A DNA stretch of 6,101 bases from contig JAGLSJ010000035.1 in the NCBI GenBank assembly GCA_023270095.1, forward strand, positions 1 through 6,101, given 5' to 3'. The stretch's first letter is position 1, and every line of letters begins with the position of its first letter. The translations under genes and the position numbers were made by a program. Of the stretch, positions 1 to 5,191 are shown piece after piece. Below the pieces are notes generated by a model. That model saw only the letters and a list, made by a program, of their open reading frames with translations. It was not told the origin of the DNA and did not search any database. This DNA comes from Minisyncoccota bacterium (GTDB lineage Bacteria; Patescibacteriota; Minisyncoccia; JAHIHE01; JAGLIN01).

Positions 1-108
1 CATCTTGATCAAAAAAGACCAAGTTACGGGAAAGAAACTGCTCATAGTGGAGAATATGATGGAAAGGTTGTAGGAGACGAAGCAGATCGGATTATTGATT
101 TTTTGTAG
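1..108 (+). CDS. C-terminal 35 residues of an unidentified protein
   Basis: The first reading frame is open from the window edge to a TAG at 106-108. Third codon positions are about 80% A/T, like the other genes here, whereas the competing open frame starting at base 2 (to 73) is G/C-rich at third positions, so the first frame is preferred. The tail is charged, contains the stretch PSYGKETAHSGEYDG and ends in a short amphipathic helix-like segment (DEADRIIDFL). It has no membrane segment. I do not recognise the family; the start and most of the protein lie outside the window. It is followed by about 60 unremarkable bases and then the rnpB promoter, so it probably belongs to an upstream transcription unit. 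Confidence 0.6.
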   Translation, partial: HLDQKRPSYGKETAHSGEYDGKVVGDEADRIIDFL

Positions 109-166
109 AGATATAAGGTAGTTTTTGATTGCGTTAATATTGTATAAGCCTTGTGGGGTTATTGCA

Positions 167-194
167 TTGACAAAAATCTAATTTTCCCTATAAT
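167..194 (+). promoter_or_regulatory. rnpB promoter (sigma70-type)
   Basis: A perfect -35 box TTGACA (167-172) is followed after 16 bases by a perfect -10 box TATAAT (189-194). Transcription would start near 201-203, some ten bases before the 5' strand of the RNase P P1 helix at 211. A strong consensus promoter is what a stable, abundant RNA gene needs. It is the best promoter in the window. Confidence 0.85.
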
Positions 195-210
195 AAAATA
201 GGCTAAAAAA

Positions 211-635
211 CTTTAATTCAAAGGTGATAAGCCAGATAATCGCTCTTTTGTTTTTTAAAAATAATTGAGAGGAAAGTCCGAACACCCGTATAAATTTATT
301 TATACGAAGTAGGCAGTTGCTAACGGCAACCGTTTCGATTCGTTGAAATAGGGAAAGTGCCACAGAGACTATACTATCTTGAGTAATCAAGAGAAATGTG
401 AAAAGTTGAATAGTGTTTTGAATTACTTTTGTGATTTGAAGCTATATTCTTTCCTTGTCGGTGACGGCAAGTGATGGTAAACCCTGCCTGGTGCAAGAAC
501 AAACTCTGGAATTTTTCAGAGAAAAAGTAGTTCGCATGACCCCCTCAGCAATGTTGGGGCTAGATAGATGATTGTCGCCTTGGATTTATTCAAGGAACAG
601 AATTCGGCTTATTGCTTGTTGTCTTTGAATTGAAG
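211..635 (+). ncRNA. rnpB: RNase P RNA, bacterial (probably class A)
   Basis: This is the catalytic RNA of RNase P, which removes 5' leaders from tRNA precursors. Conserved blocks appear in order: GAGGAAAGTCCG (269-280), AGGGAAAGTGCCACAGAGA (350-368), GGTAAACCCTGCC then GCAAGAACAAA (476-503), AGATAGATGATTGTCGCC (562-579) and ACAGAATTCGGCTTAT (597-612). P1 is very long: 211-223 pairs with 623-635 (13 pairs, one G-U) and 224-233 with 606-615. P2 is GATAATC (235-241) with GATTGTC (569-575). A hairpin 454-471 in the P13/P14 region has a GUGA loop, the P18 hairpin (541-559) has a GCAA loop, and CCTTG/CAAGG (578-594) forms P19. Odd points: a hairpin at 288-305 lies where class A RNAs carry the P6 strand, P16/P17 is reduced to one short stem (504-521), and the L15 motif reads AGU rather than GGU (526-528). 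Mature ends are uncertain by about ten bases. No coding frame of substance overlaps on the + strand. Confidence 0.95.
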
Positions 636-641
636 TTTTTT
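623..641 (+). terminator. Probable rnpB 3' end: P1 strand plus T-tract
   Basis: The 3' strand of the distal P1 helix (623-635) is followed directly by TTTTTT (636-641) and, after TCGTCGCC, by another T-run (649-654). The helix pairs with bases more than 380 away, so this is not a classic local hairpin; only a weak four-pair local stem (CTTT/GAAG) can form. Termination here is inferred from position and the T-tract. Confidence 0.35.
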
Positions 642-658
642 CGTCGCCTTTTTTATAG

Positions 659-664
659 TATAAT
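659..664 (+). promoter_or_regulatory. -10 box of the sugar transferase gene
   Basis: A perfect TATAAT lies 29 bases upstream of the ATG at 694 and would give a leader of about 20-25 bases. No convincing -35 box is present: the 17-base position falls in the T-tract that ends rnpB. The sequence before the ATG (CTTACTTAATT) has no usable Shine-Dalgarno. Confidence 0.4.
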
Positions 665-693
665 AATATCAACAGAAGTAATCTTACTTAATT

Positions 694-2103
694 ATGAAAA
701 AATCAGAATTATTTTTTAATGTCCTTTTAGTTCCTGTAGATTTTTTGATGATATTTTTGGCTGGAATTCTTGCCTATTCTCTTCGATTTAGTTCGGAACT
801 ATCCTTTTTAAGACCAATCGTTTTTGATCTTCCTTTTGGAAATTTTATGGAAATTATTTTTGCAGTTTCTCCAATTTTTATTATTTCATTCGCGCTTATT
901 GGATTATACAGCAATAATAGTGTTCGTAAATTTTGGAAGGAGATGTTTCATATTGTTCTTGCTGTTTCTGCTAGTTTTATGTTTTTGATTTTTATAACTT
1001 TTATGCAACGAGATATGTTTTCATCTCGCTTTATTTTTTTTGCAGGTTGGATTTTTGCAATTCTGACAGTTATTTTCGGCAGAGTAGTTATTCGTTTTAT
1101 TCAAGGATGGGCGGCAAGCAAATTTAAGTTTGGTTTTCATCGACTTGTTCTCTTGGGTGATGATGGCGCAGTTAAAACAATCCAAAATGAAATCAAGAAT
1201 AATTCAGTTTTGGGATATAAGATAATTCGGAAATTGAGAAATTTTCGAATTGAGGATTTGGAAAAAATCAATAAAGATCCAGGAATTGATGAAATAATTT
1301 TGTGCTCCTCAGATGTTTCAAAAGAAAGAATTCAGGAACTTCTTGATTTTTGTCAAGAAGAAAATATTGATTTTAAGTTTGTGCCAGATATGTTTCAGGC
1401 TCAAGCCACGCTTTTTGAAATGAGGACAATTTCAGATATAACTCTTATTGAAGTAAAAAGAACTCCTTTAGATGGCTGGGGAAAAGTGATAAAAAGAGGG
1501 GTGGATGTTTTTGGATCTTTAGCTGGAATTATTTTATTTTCTCCTTTTTTTGTTTTAGTGGCTTTGATTATTAAATTTGATAGCGCTGGTCCTGTGTATG
1601 CAAGGTTAGAAAGAATTTCTAGAGGAAAAAAATTTTTACTTTTTAAATTTCGTTCTATGATTGAAAATGCTCATGAAATGAAATATGATCAAAATGGAAA
1701 CTTGAAACCGGAATTTGAAAAACTAAATGAAAGAGGGGAGGGTCCACTTTTCAAAATGAAAAATGATCCACGAATTACGAGAGTTGGAAAATTTATCAGA
1801 AAAACTCGGCTTGATGAGTTTCCGCAACTGTTTAATGTTTTGAAAGGCGAGATGAGCTTGGTTGGACCAAGACCTCATGAACCAGAAGAAATTGCCAAAT
1901 ATAAAAAATGTCATCGAAAATCATTGACGATTAAACCTGGAATGACTGGGATGGCTCAAATCAGCGGAAGTTCTGATTTAGACTTTGAAAAAGAAGCAAA
2001 ACTTGATATATATTATATTGAAAACTGGTCTTTATTTTTGGACTTTATTCTTATTTTCAAAACTTTTGTAGTGATGATTAAGGGAGACGAAACAGCTTGT
2101 TGA
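694..2103 (+). CDS. Polyprenyl-phosphate sugar-1-phosphate transferase (WcaJ-like)
   Basis: This is a membrane enzyme of the large polyprenyl-phosphate phosphoglycosyl transferase family; it moves a sugar-1-phosphate from a nucleotide sugar to undecaprenyl phosphate and so starts exopolysaccharide, O-antigen or glycoprotein glycan synthesis. At 469 residues it has the full family length. Visible parts: four membrane helices (about 10-32, 52-72, 85-104, 112-136), a CoA_binding_3-like cytoplasmic domain (about 147-255), and a bacterial sugar transferase domain (264-465). The catalytic domain starts with KRGVDVFGS and a re-entrant hydrophobic helix containing SP (283-284). It then shows FKFRSM (317-322), RLDEFPQLFNVLKGEMSLVG (372-391) with the catalytic Asp-Glu pair D374-E375, PRP (392-394), KPGMTG (414-419) and the LDIYYIENWS signature (437-446). 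The sugar specificity cannot be read. It stands alone between rnpB and a promoter, with no Wzx/Wzy or glycosyltransferases in view. Its stop is TGA; no SD precedes the ATG. Confidence 0.95.
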   Translation: MKKSELFFNVLLVPVDFLMIFLAGILAYSLRFSSELSFLRPIVFDLPFGNFMEIIFAVSPIFIISFALIGLYSNNSVRKFWKEMFHIVLAVSASFMFLIFITFMQRDMFSSRFIFFAGWIFAILTVIFGRVVIRFIQGWAASKFKFGFHRLVLLGDDGAVKTIQNEIKNNSVLGYKIIRKLRNFRIEDLEKINKDPGIDEIILCSSDVSKERIQELLDFCQEENIDFKFVPDMFQAQATLFEMRTISDITLIEVKRTPLDGWGKVIKRGVDVFGSLAGIILFSPFFVLVALIIKFDSAGPVYARLERISRGKKFLLFKFRSMIENAHEMKYDQNGNLKPEFEKLNERGEGPLFKMKNDPRITRVGKFIRKTRLDEFPQLFNVLKGEMSLVGPRPHEPEEIAKYKKCHRKSLTIKPGMTGMAQISGSSDLDFEKEAKLDIYYIENWSLFLDFILIFKTFVVMIKGDETAC

Positions 2104-2127
2104 GATATTAAATTTTAATAATTTTTA

Positions 2128-2156
2128 TTGTAAGTTTTTTACGTTTGTTATATAAT
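2128..2156 (+). promoter_or_regulatory. Promoter of the pilin operon
   Basis: TTGTAA (2128-2133, four of six matches to the -35 consensus) lies 17 bases before a perfect TATAAT (2151-2156). Transcription would start near 2163, leaving a leader of about 20 bases before the ATG at 2186. The spacer and -10 box are covered by an inverted repeat, annotated separately. Confidence 0.55.
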
Positions 2157-2167
2157 ATAATAAACGT
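2141..2167 (+). promoter_or_regulatory. Operator-like inverted repeat over the -10 box
   Basis: ACGTTTGTTA (2141-2150) and TAATAAACGT (2158-2167) are inverted copies with one G-T mismatch, separated by TATAATA. The dyad is centred on the -10 box and could bind a dimeric regulator that blocks RNA polymerase. An alternative is a transcription terminator for the preceding gene, since TTATTTTTT follows, but the stem is very A/T-rich. Confidence 0.4.
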
Positions 2168-2185
2168 TTATTTTTTATATGAGAT

Positions 2186-2518
2186 ATGTTTAGAAAAAAA
2201 GAAATATTATTTGTAATTTCAGCTTCAGCTTTTTTATTGTTAGCATATCCTGCTTTTGGAGCGGGTTCTTTTTCTATTGGAGATAAATTAGTTGTTGATA
2301 TTATAAATGATTTAATATTGTTTATTTTATCTATTGCTGGAAGAATTGCTCTTCTGATGCTCGTTTTTGGTGGTATATATTATATCGTTTCAGGTTCAAA
2401 TCCAGATGGTCAGCTTAAGGCAAAAAAACTTATAACTTATGCTATTTTGGGAATTATATTAACTTTAGTCTCATTCGCGATAGTTGAATTAATGGATAAG
2501 TTTTTTGTGCAACCTTAA
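2186..2518 (+). CDS. Small pilin-like protein (VirB2/TrbC, Mbov_0395 type)
   Basis: A 110-residue exported membrane protein of the kind annotated as type IV secretion or conjugation pilin in many CPR genomes. Residues 1-24 form a signal peptide (MFRKK, hydrophobic stretch, then AFGA with likely cleavage near residue 26). Two membrane helices follow, about 42-68 and 80-103. They are joined by the short polar loop SGSNPDGQLKAKK (69-81), a hallmark of this pilin group. VirB2-type pilins sit in the inner membrane with this loop in the cytoplasm and are then pulled into a filament; that this one makes a filament is inference. It is the first gene of a two-gene unit: the next starts 12 bases downstream and ends in the same module (22 of 42 residues identical). 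No SD sequence is seen. No VirB4, VirB6 or coupling ATPase lies in the window. Confidence 0.85.
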   Translation: MFRKKEILFVISASAFLLLAYPAFGAGSFSIGDKLVVDIINDLILFILSIAGRIALLMLVFGGIYYIVSGSNPDGQLKAKKLITYAILGIILTLVSFAIVELMDKFFVQP

Positions 2519-2530
2519 CCTTTTATAATT

Positions 2531-3916
2531 ATGAAAAATAAGATAAAAATTTTAATTTTTATATTTTTTACCCTACTTAGTTCAATGTTTTTGGGGTTTA
2601 CCGAATTAACTAATCGGGCAAGTGCAGCAACGTGGTATGATGGGTCTTGGAATTATAGAAAAGAGATTACATTAAGTTCTCCAACTACTATTGTAAATCA
2701 GCAGATTAAGATTGAGCTTACAAATGCTAATTTTGATTATACAAAAATACAAACAGATGGTGATGATTTGAGATTTACTGCGAATGACGGAACAACACTT
2801 CAAGATTATTGGGTGGAATCGTGGGTAAGTGGAGGTACTTCTGTAATTTGGGTGAAAATTGTAAATTTAGGAACAACAAATTTTTATATGTATTATGGAA
2901 ATGTAACAGTGAGTTCTTCTAGTGTTGCCACTCCTGTAGTCCTATTTGATGATTTTGGGACTAATGATAATGTTGACGGAGGAAATGCGGCGGCGTTAGG
3001 TTATACATGGCATGTAGAAATACCACCTTGGGGAATAACTAATTTTTATCAAACGTGTACTCCAAATTCTAATCAGATTTGTTGGTTAATTAAAGATTTT
3101 GGAGGTGTCACTTCATATAAAAGGTTGGAAGTTGAATACGGTTCGTGGGGTGGGTTTAATGTTGCAATCGGAACAACTCAGGCATGGACTGGAGGGGCTT
3201 GGGTTAATATTGGTGCAATAACTTTTCCTAATTTTGGTACATTCATATACGATATCCCTGCAGGTACATCAAAAATAAAAATATGGAAAACAATACGTCA
3301 TAATAATGGATTAGTGCTAAACTCTTGGAAATTCTTACCAGAAGCTTCTCCAAATATTATATTCGGAGTTGAGTCTACTATTATGCCTACTTGTGATTCT
3401 TTCCTTGCTTCTCCTAATTTAATATTTTTGGGAAATTCTTCAACTTTAACTTGGACTACTACTGATGCAGTCAGTATTAGTGTTGTTCCTCCAGTCGGAG
3501 TTGTGACTGTTGATAATGTAGTCGGAGTTGGTGTTATGCCTAACACCACGACCACCTATACTATAACGGCTTTTAATAATAATGGAGCTACGACAACTTG
3601 CACAGCAACAGTTTCAGTGACGCTTATACCACCTCCACCACCACCTCCTCCTCCGTCTGGAGGACATTCGAAACTAGACTATTTTGACAAAGATGTCGTT
3701 GTCGTTTTAAATGATACGATTAAAGTAGTTTTGTCTTGGATAGGTAGTATTACTTTATTATTTTTAATTATCGGTGGAGTTTTGTATGTATCGTCTGGCG
3801 CAAATCCAGAGACTCAAGGAAAGGCAAAAAGAATTATAACTTATGCAATAATTGGCTTGATGTTAAGCTTGCTTTCTTATGCGATTATTGTAGTGGTAAG
3901 TGGAATTTTCGTTTAA
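2531..3916 (+). CDS. Secreted DUF2341/Ig-like protein with C-terminal pilin module
   Basis: A 461-residue surface protein with an unusual composite build. A signal peptide spans 1-32 (cleavage after ASA). A DUF2341 domain covers about 35-125 (WYDGSWNYRKEI, DGDDLRF, DYWVESW, IWVKIVNLG, FYMYYGN). A beta-rich region of unassigned fold (about 139-280) holds C176 and C184 and closes with PNIIFGVES, the tail usual after DUF2341/LamG regions. An Ig-like or PKD-like domain follows (287-365: SSTLTWTTTDA, TTTYTITAFNNNGATT), with C288 and C357 placed to join its ends. A run of nine prolines (367-375) and GG leads to two membrane helices (about 398-420, 434-460) with SSGANPETQGKAK between them. That last part matches the preceding pilin. 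DUF2341 has no firm biochemical role; adhesion or sugar binding is a guess. The short spacing to the pilin gene indicates co-transcription. It could be a filament-tip or membrane-anchored adhesin. The domain reading is strong, the function is not. Confidence 0.88.
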   Translation: MKNKIKILIFIFFTLLSSMFLGFTELTNRASAATWYDGSWNYRKEITLSSPTTIVNQQIKIELTNANFDYTKIQTDGDDLRFTANDGTTLQDYWVESWVSGGTSVIWVKIVNLGTTNFYMYYGNVTVSSSSVATPVVLFDDFGTNDNVDGGNAAALGYTWHVEIPPWGITNFYQTCTPNSNQICWLIKDFGGVTSYKRLEVEYGSWGGFNVAIGTTQAWTGGAWVNIGAITFPNFGTFIYDIPAGTSKIKIWKTIRHNNGLVLNSWKFLPEASPNIIFGVESTIMPTCDSFLASPNLIFLGNSSTLTWTTTDAVSISVVPPVGVVTVDNVVGVGVMPNTTTTYTITAFNNNGATTTCTATVSVTLIPPPPPPPPPSGGHSKLDYFDKDVVVVLNDTIKVVLSWIGSITLLFLIIGGVLYVSSGANPETQGKAKRIITYAIIGLMLSLLSYAIIVVVSGIFV

Positions 3917-3975
3917 TTTTTTAAGAAATTCACCGACGAAGTTAGTTTATTTTAAAATATACAGAAAATATAATC

Positions 3976-4112
3976 TGTCATTCTGAATTCATTTCAGAAT
4001 CTATCATCTGCTATCACTAATTTTATGATTTGTAGGTGAATAAAAACCTACACTATAAAAGATTCTGAATCAATACTGAAATAAATTCAGCATGACATTG
4101 TTCAGAATGACA
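3976..4112. repeat. MITE-like palindromic element, 137 bases
   Basis: Perfect 12-base terminal inverted repeats TGTCATTCTGAA (3976-3987) and TTCAGAATGACA (4101-4112) enclose an inner perfect inverted pair TTCAGAATCT (3993-4002) / AGATTCTGAA (4060-4069) and a central hairpin TGTAGGT (4031-4037) / ACCTACA (4046-4052). The right end is doubled: TTCAGCATGACA (4086-4097) is a near copy of the terminal repeat, and pairing the left arm with this inner copy gives the longer stem. There is no coding capacity and no obvious target duplication. It fills most of the gap between the pilin-fusion gene and rmlD. It may be a non-autonomous transposon or a REP-like element; with one copy of this exact type in view, its dispersal is inferred. 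Confidence 0.7.
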
Positions 4113-4130
4113 ATTTAACAAATATATAAT
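4101..4130 (+). promoter_or_regulatory. Possible rmlD promoter giving a leaderless mRNA
   Basis: TATAAT (4125-4130) ends six bases before the ATG at 4137, so transcription would start at or within a base or two of the start codon. A weak -35 candidate TTCAGA (4101-4106, four of six, 18-base spacer) lies inside the right end of the palindromic element. The surrounding sequence is so A/T-rich that a chance TATAAT is quite possible. Confidence 0.3.
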
Positions 4131-4136
4131 TATAAA

Positions 4137-4976
4137 ATGAAAATATTAATATTAGGCTTTAAAGGAATGTTAGGATATGAACTTGTGGAAGCTTTTTCTG
4201 AAGGTAACGAACTTTTTTTGTGGGATCGAGAGCAAATTGATATAACCAAAAGAGACGACGTAATAAAAAAGATTGGCAAATTGAAACCTGATATTGTCAT
4301 CAATTCTGCTGCTTATACGGCAGTTGATAGGGCGGAAAGCGAAAAAGATGCAGTTTATAAAGTGAATGGATGTGCTGTGGGGTTTTTATCGACAATTTGT
4401 AAGGAAATTGACGCTCTTTTGATTCATTTCAGCACCGATTATGTTTTTGACGGAGAAAACCATCTTGGCTATAAGGAAGATTATTTAGTCACTAAACCAA
4501 TAACTTTGTATGGTAGGTCAAAAGTTTTGGGAGAAAAATTAATTACAGACATCAATCCTCGGCATTATTTAATTAGGACTTCTTGGCTTTTTGGAAAGAA
4601 TGGAAAAAATTTTGTAGAAACAATGATTGGTCTTGCTAATGAGAAGCGAGACATCAAAGTTGTAAATGATCAGTTTGGATCTCCAACATATGCAAAAGAT
4701 TTAGCCTATAAAGTTCGAGAAATGGTGAATGAAAATAAACCTTCTGGAATTTATCATATTACAAACTCAAATCATTGTAGCTGGTATGAGTTTGCTTTGA
4801 AAATATTTGAGTTTGCGGGGTTGAAGCCAAATGTCAAACCAGTAAAAACAGAAGAATTTCCAACGCCAGCTAAGAGACCGATATATTCGATGCTCGTTAA
4901 TACAAAACTTTCTCCGATGAGGTCTTGGGAAGAGGCGCTGAAGGACTATCTTACTGAAACAGATAGAATAAAATAA
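4137..4976 (+). CDS. rmlD: dTDP-4-dehydrorhamnose reductase
   Basis: RmlD (RfbD) is a cytoplasmic extended-SDR enzyme that reduces dTDP-4-dehydro-L-rhamnose with NAD(P)H to dTDP-L-rhamnose, the last step in making the donor for rhamnose-containing surface glycans. The 279 residues match the usual family length. Seen directly: the nucleotide-binding GFKGMLG (7-13), DIVINSAAYTAVDRAE (52-67), the STDYVFDG block (99-106) with the active-site Thr-Asp, the catalytic YGRSK (Tyr125, Lys129), RTSWLFG (147-153), DQFGSPTY (178-185), GIYHITN (204-210), and the C-terminal substrate-pocket motif RPIYSML (247-253). No key residue is missing. rmlA, rmlB and rmlC are not adjacent, which is unusual because these genes commonly cluster. 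It stands alone between two palindromic elements. No Shine-Dalgarno precedes the ATG; the A/T-rich upstream bases contain a TATAAT close to the start. Confidence 0.96.
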   Translation: MKILILGFKGMLGYELVEAFSEGNELFLWDREQIDITKRDDVIKKIGKLKPDIVINSAAYTAVDRAESEKDAVYKVNGCAVGFLSTICKEIDALLIHFSTDYVFDGENHLGYKEDYLVTKPITLYGRSKVLGEKLITDINPRHYLIRTSWLFGKNGKNFVETMIGLANEKRDIKVVNDQFGSPTYAKDLAYKVREMVNENKPSGIYHITNSNHCSWYEFALKIFEFAGLKPNVKPVKTEEFPTPAKRPIYSMLVNTKLSPMRSWEEALKDYLTETDRIK

Positions 4977-5012
4977 ATTTTATTTATAAAATTAGACTAT
5001 AGAAGAGCACTT

Positions 5013-5137
5013 TGTCATCTCGAAATGAGTGAAGCGATTGAGAGATCTGTAAACTAAACAAGTCTTACCTAAACCTTTCTTATTTCTGGCATAGTATTAC
5101 TTTTAGATTTCTCACCCTAGTCGGGTTCGAAATGACA
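5013..5137. repeat. Second MITE-like palindromic element, 125 bases
   Basis: Terminal inverted repeats TGTCATCTCGAA (5013-5024) and TTCGAAATGACA (5126-5137) agree at 11 of 12 positions. An inner pair, TGAGAGATCT (5039-5048) and AGATTTCTCA (5105-5114), agrees at 9 of 10. The right arm also holds a small CCCTAGTCGGG dyad (5115-5125). The centre (5049-5104) is A/T-rich and non-coding. The outer TGTCAT...ATGACA ends and the size are like the element at 3976-4112, but the inner sequence differs, so it is a related but distinct family. The arm style TGTCATCTCGA...AGATTTCTC...TCGAAATGACA is one I associate with dispersed repeats in several bacterial genomes; this needs a genome search. Confidence 0.65.
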
Positions 5138-5191
5138 GACATAAAAAACATTTTTCTACATTCTTAAAATATTAATTTTTAATTAAAAAAT

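Noticed and set aside
2..73. Alternative open frame at the left edge (second frame)
   Set aside because: Its third codon positions are G/C-rich, unlike every other gene here, and it ends earlier than the first frame.
178..390. Reverse-strand open frame of 70 codons
   Set aside because: It lies across the rnpB promoter and the conserved 5' half of the RNase P RNA; the RNA explains the sequence.
1723..1914. Reverse-strand open frame of 63 codons
   Set aside because: It is antisense to the conserved catalytic domain of the sugar transferase, with no start signal or recognisable product.
2107..2119. ATTAAA-T-TTTAAT palindrome after the sugar transferase stop
   Set aside because: It is made only of A and T, gives a very weak stem, and is expected by chance in this composition.
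3298..3555. Reverse-strand open frame of 85 codons
   Set aside because: It is antisense to the Ig-like domain; its Thr-rich product simply mirrors the repeated codons of the real gene.
3628..3657. CCN-repeat tract as a microsatellite or phase-variable switch
   Set aside because: It encodes nine in-frame prolines with mixed codons (CCA, CCT, CCG), so it is an imperfect repeat better explained as a protein linker.
3976..5137. CRISPR array formed by the repeated TTCAGAATGACA-like units
   Set aside because: Spacing is irregular, the units are inverted, and no regular repeat-spacer pattern or cas gene is present; a palindromic mobile element fits better.
5172..5186. TTAATT-TTT-AATTAA palindrome before the Beta_propel start
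   Set aside because: It is low-complexity A/T sequence; there is no evidence that it is a regulator site or terminator.
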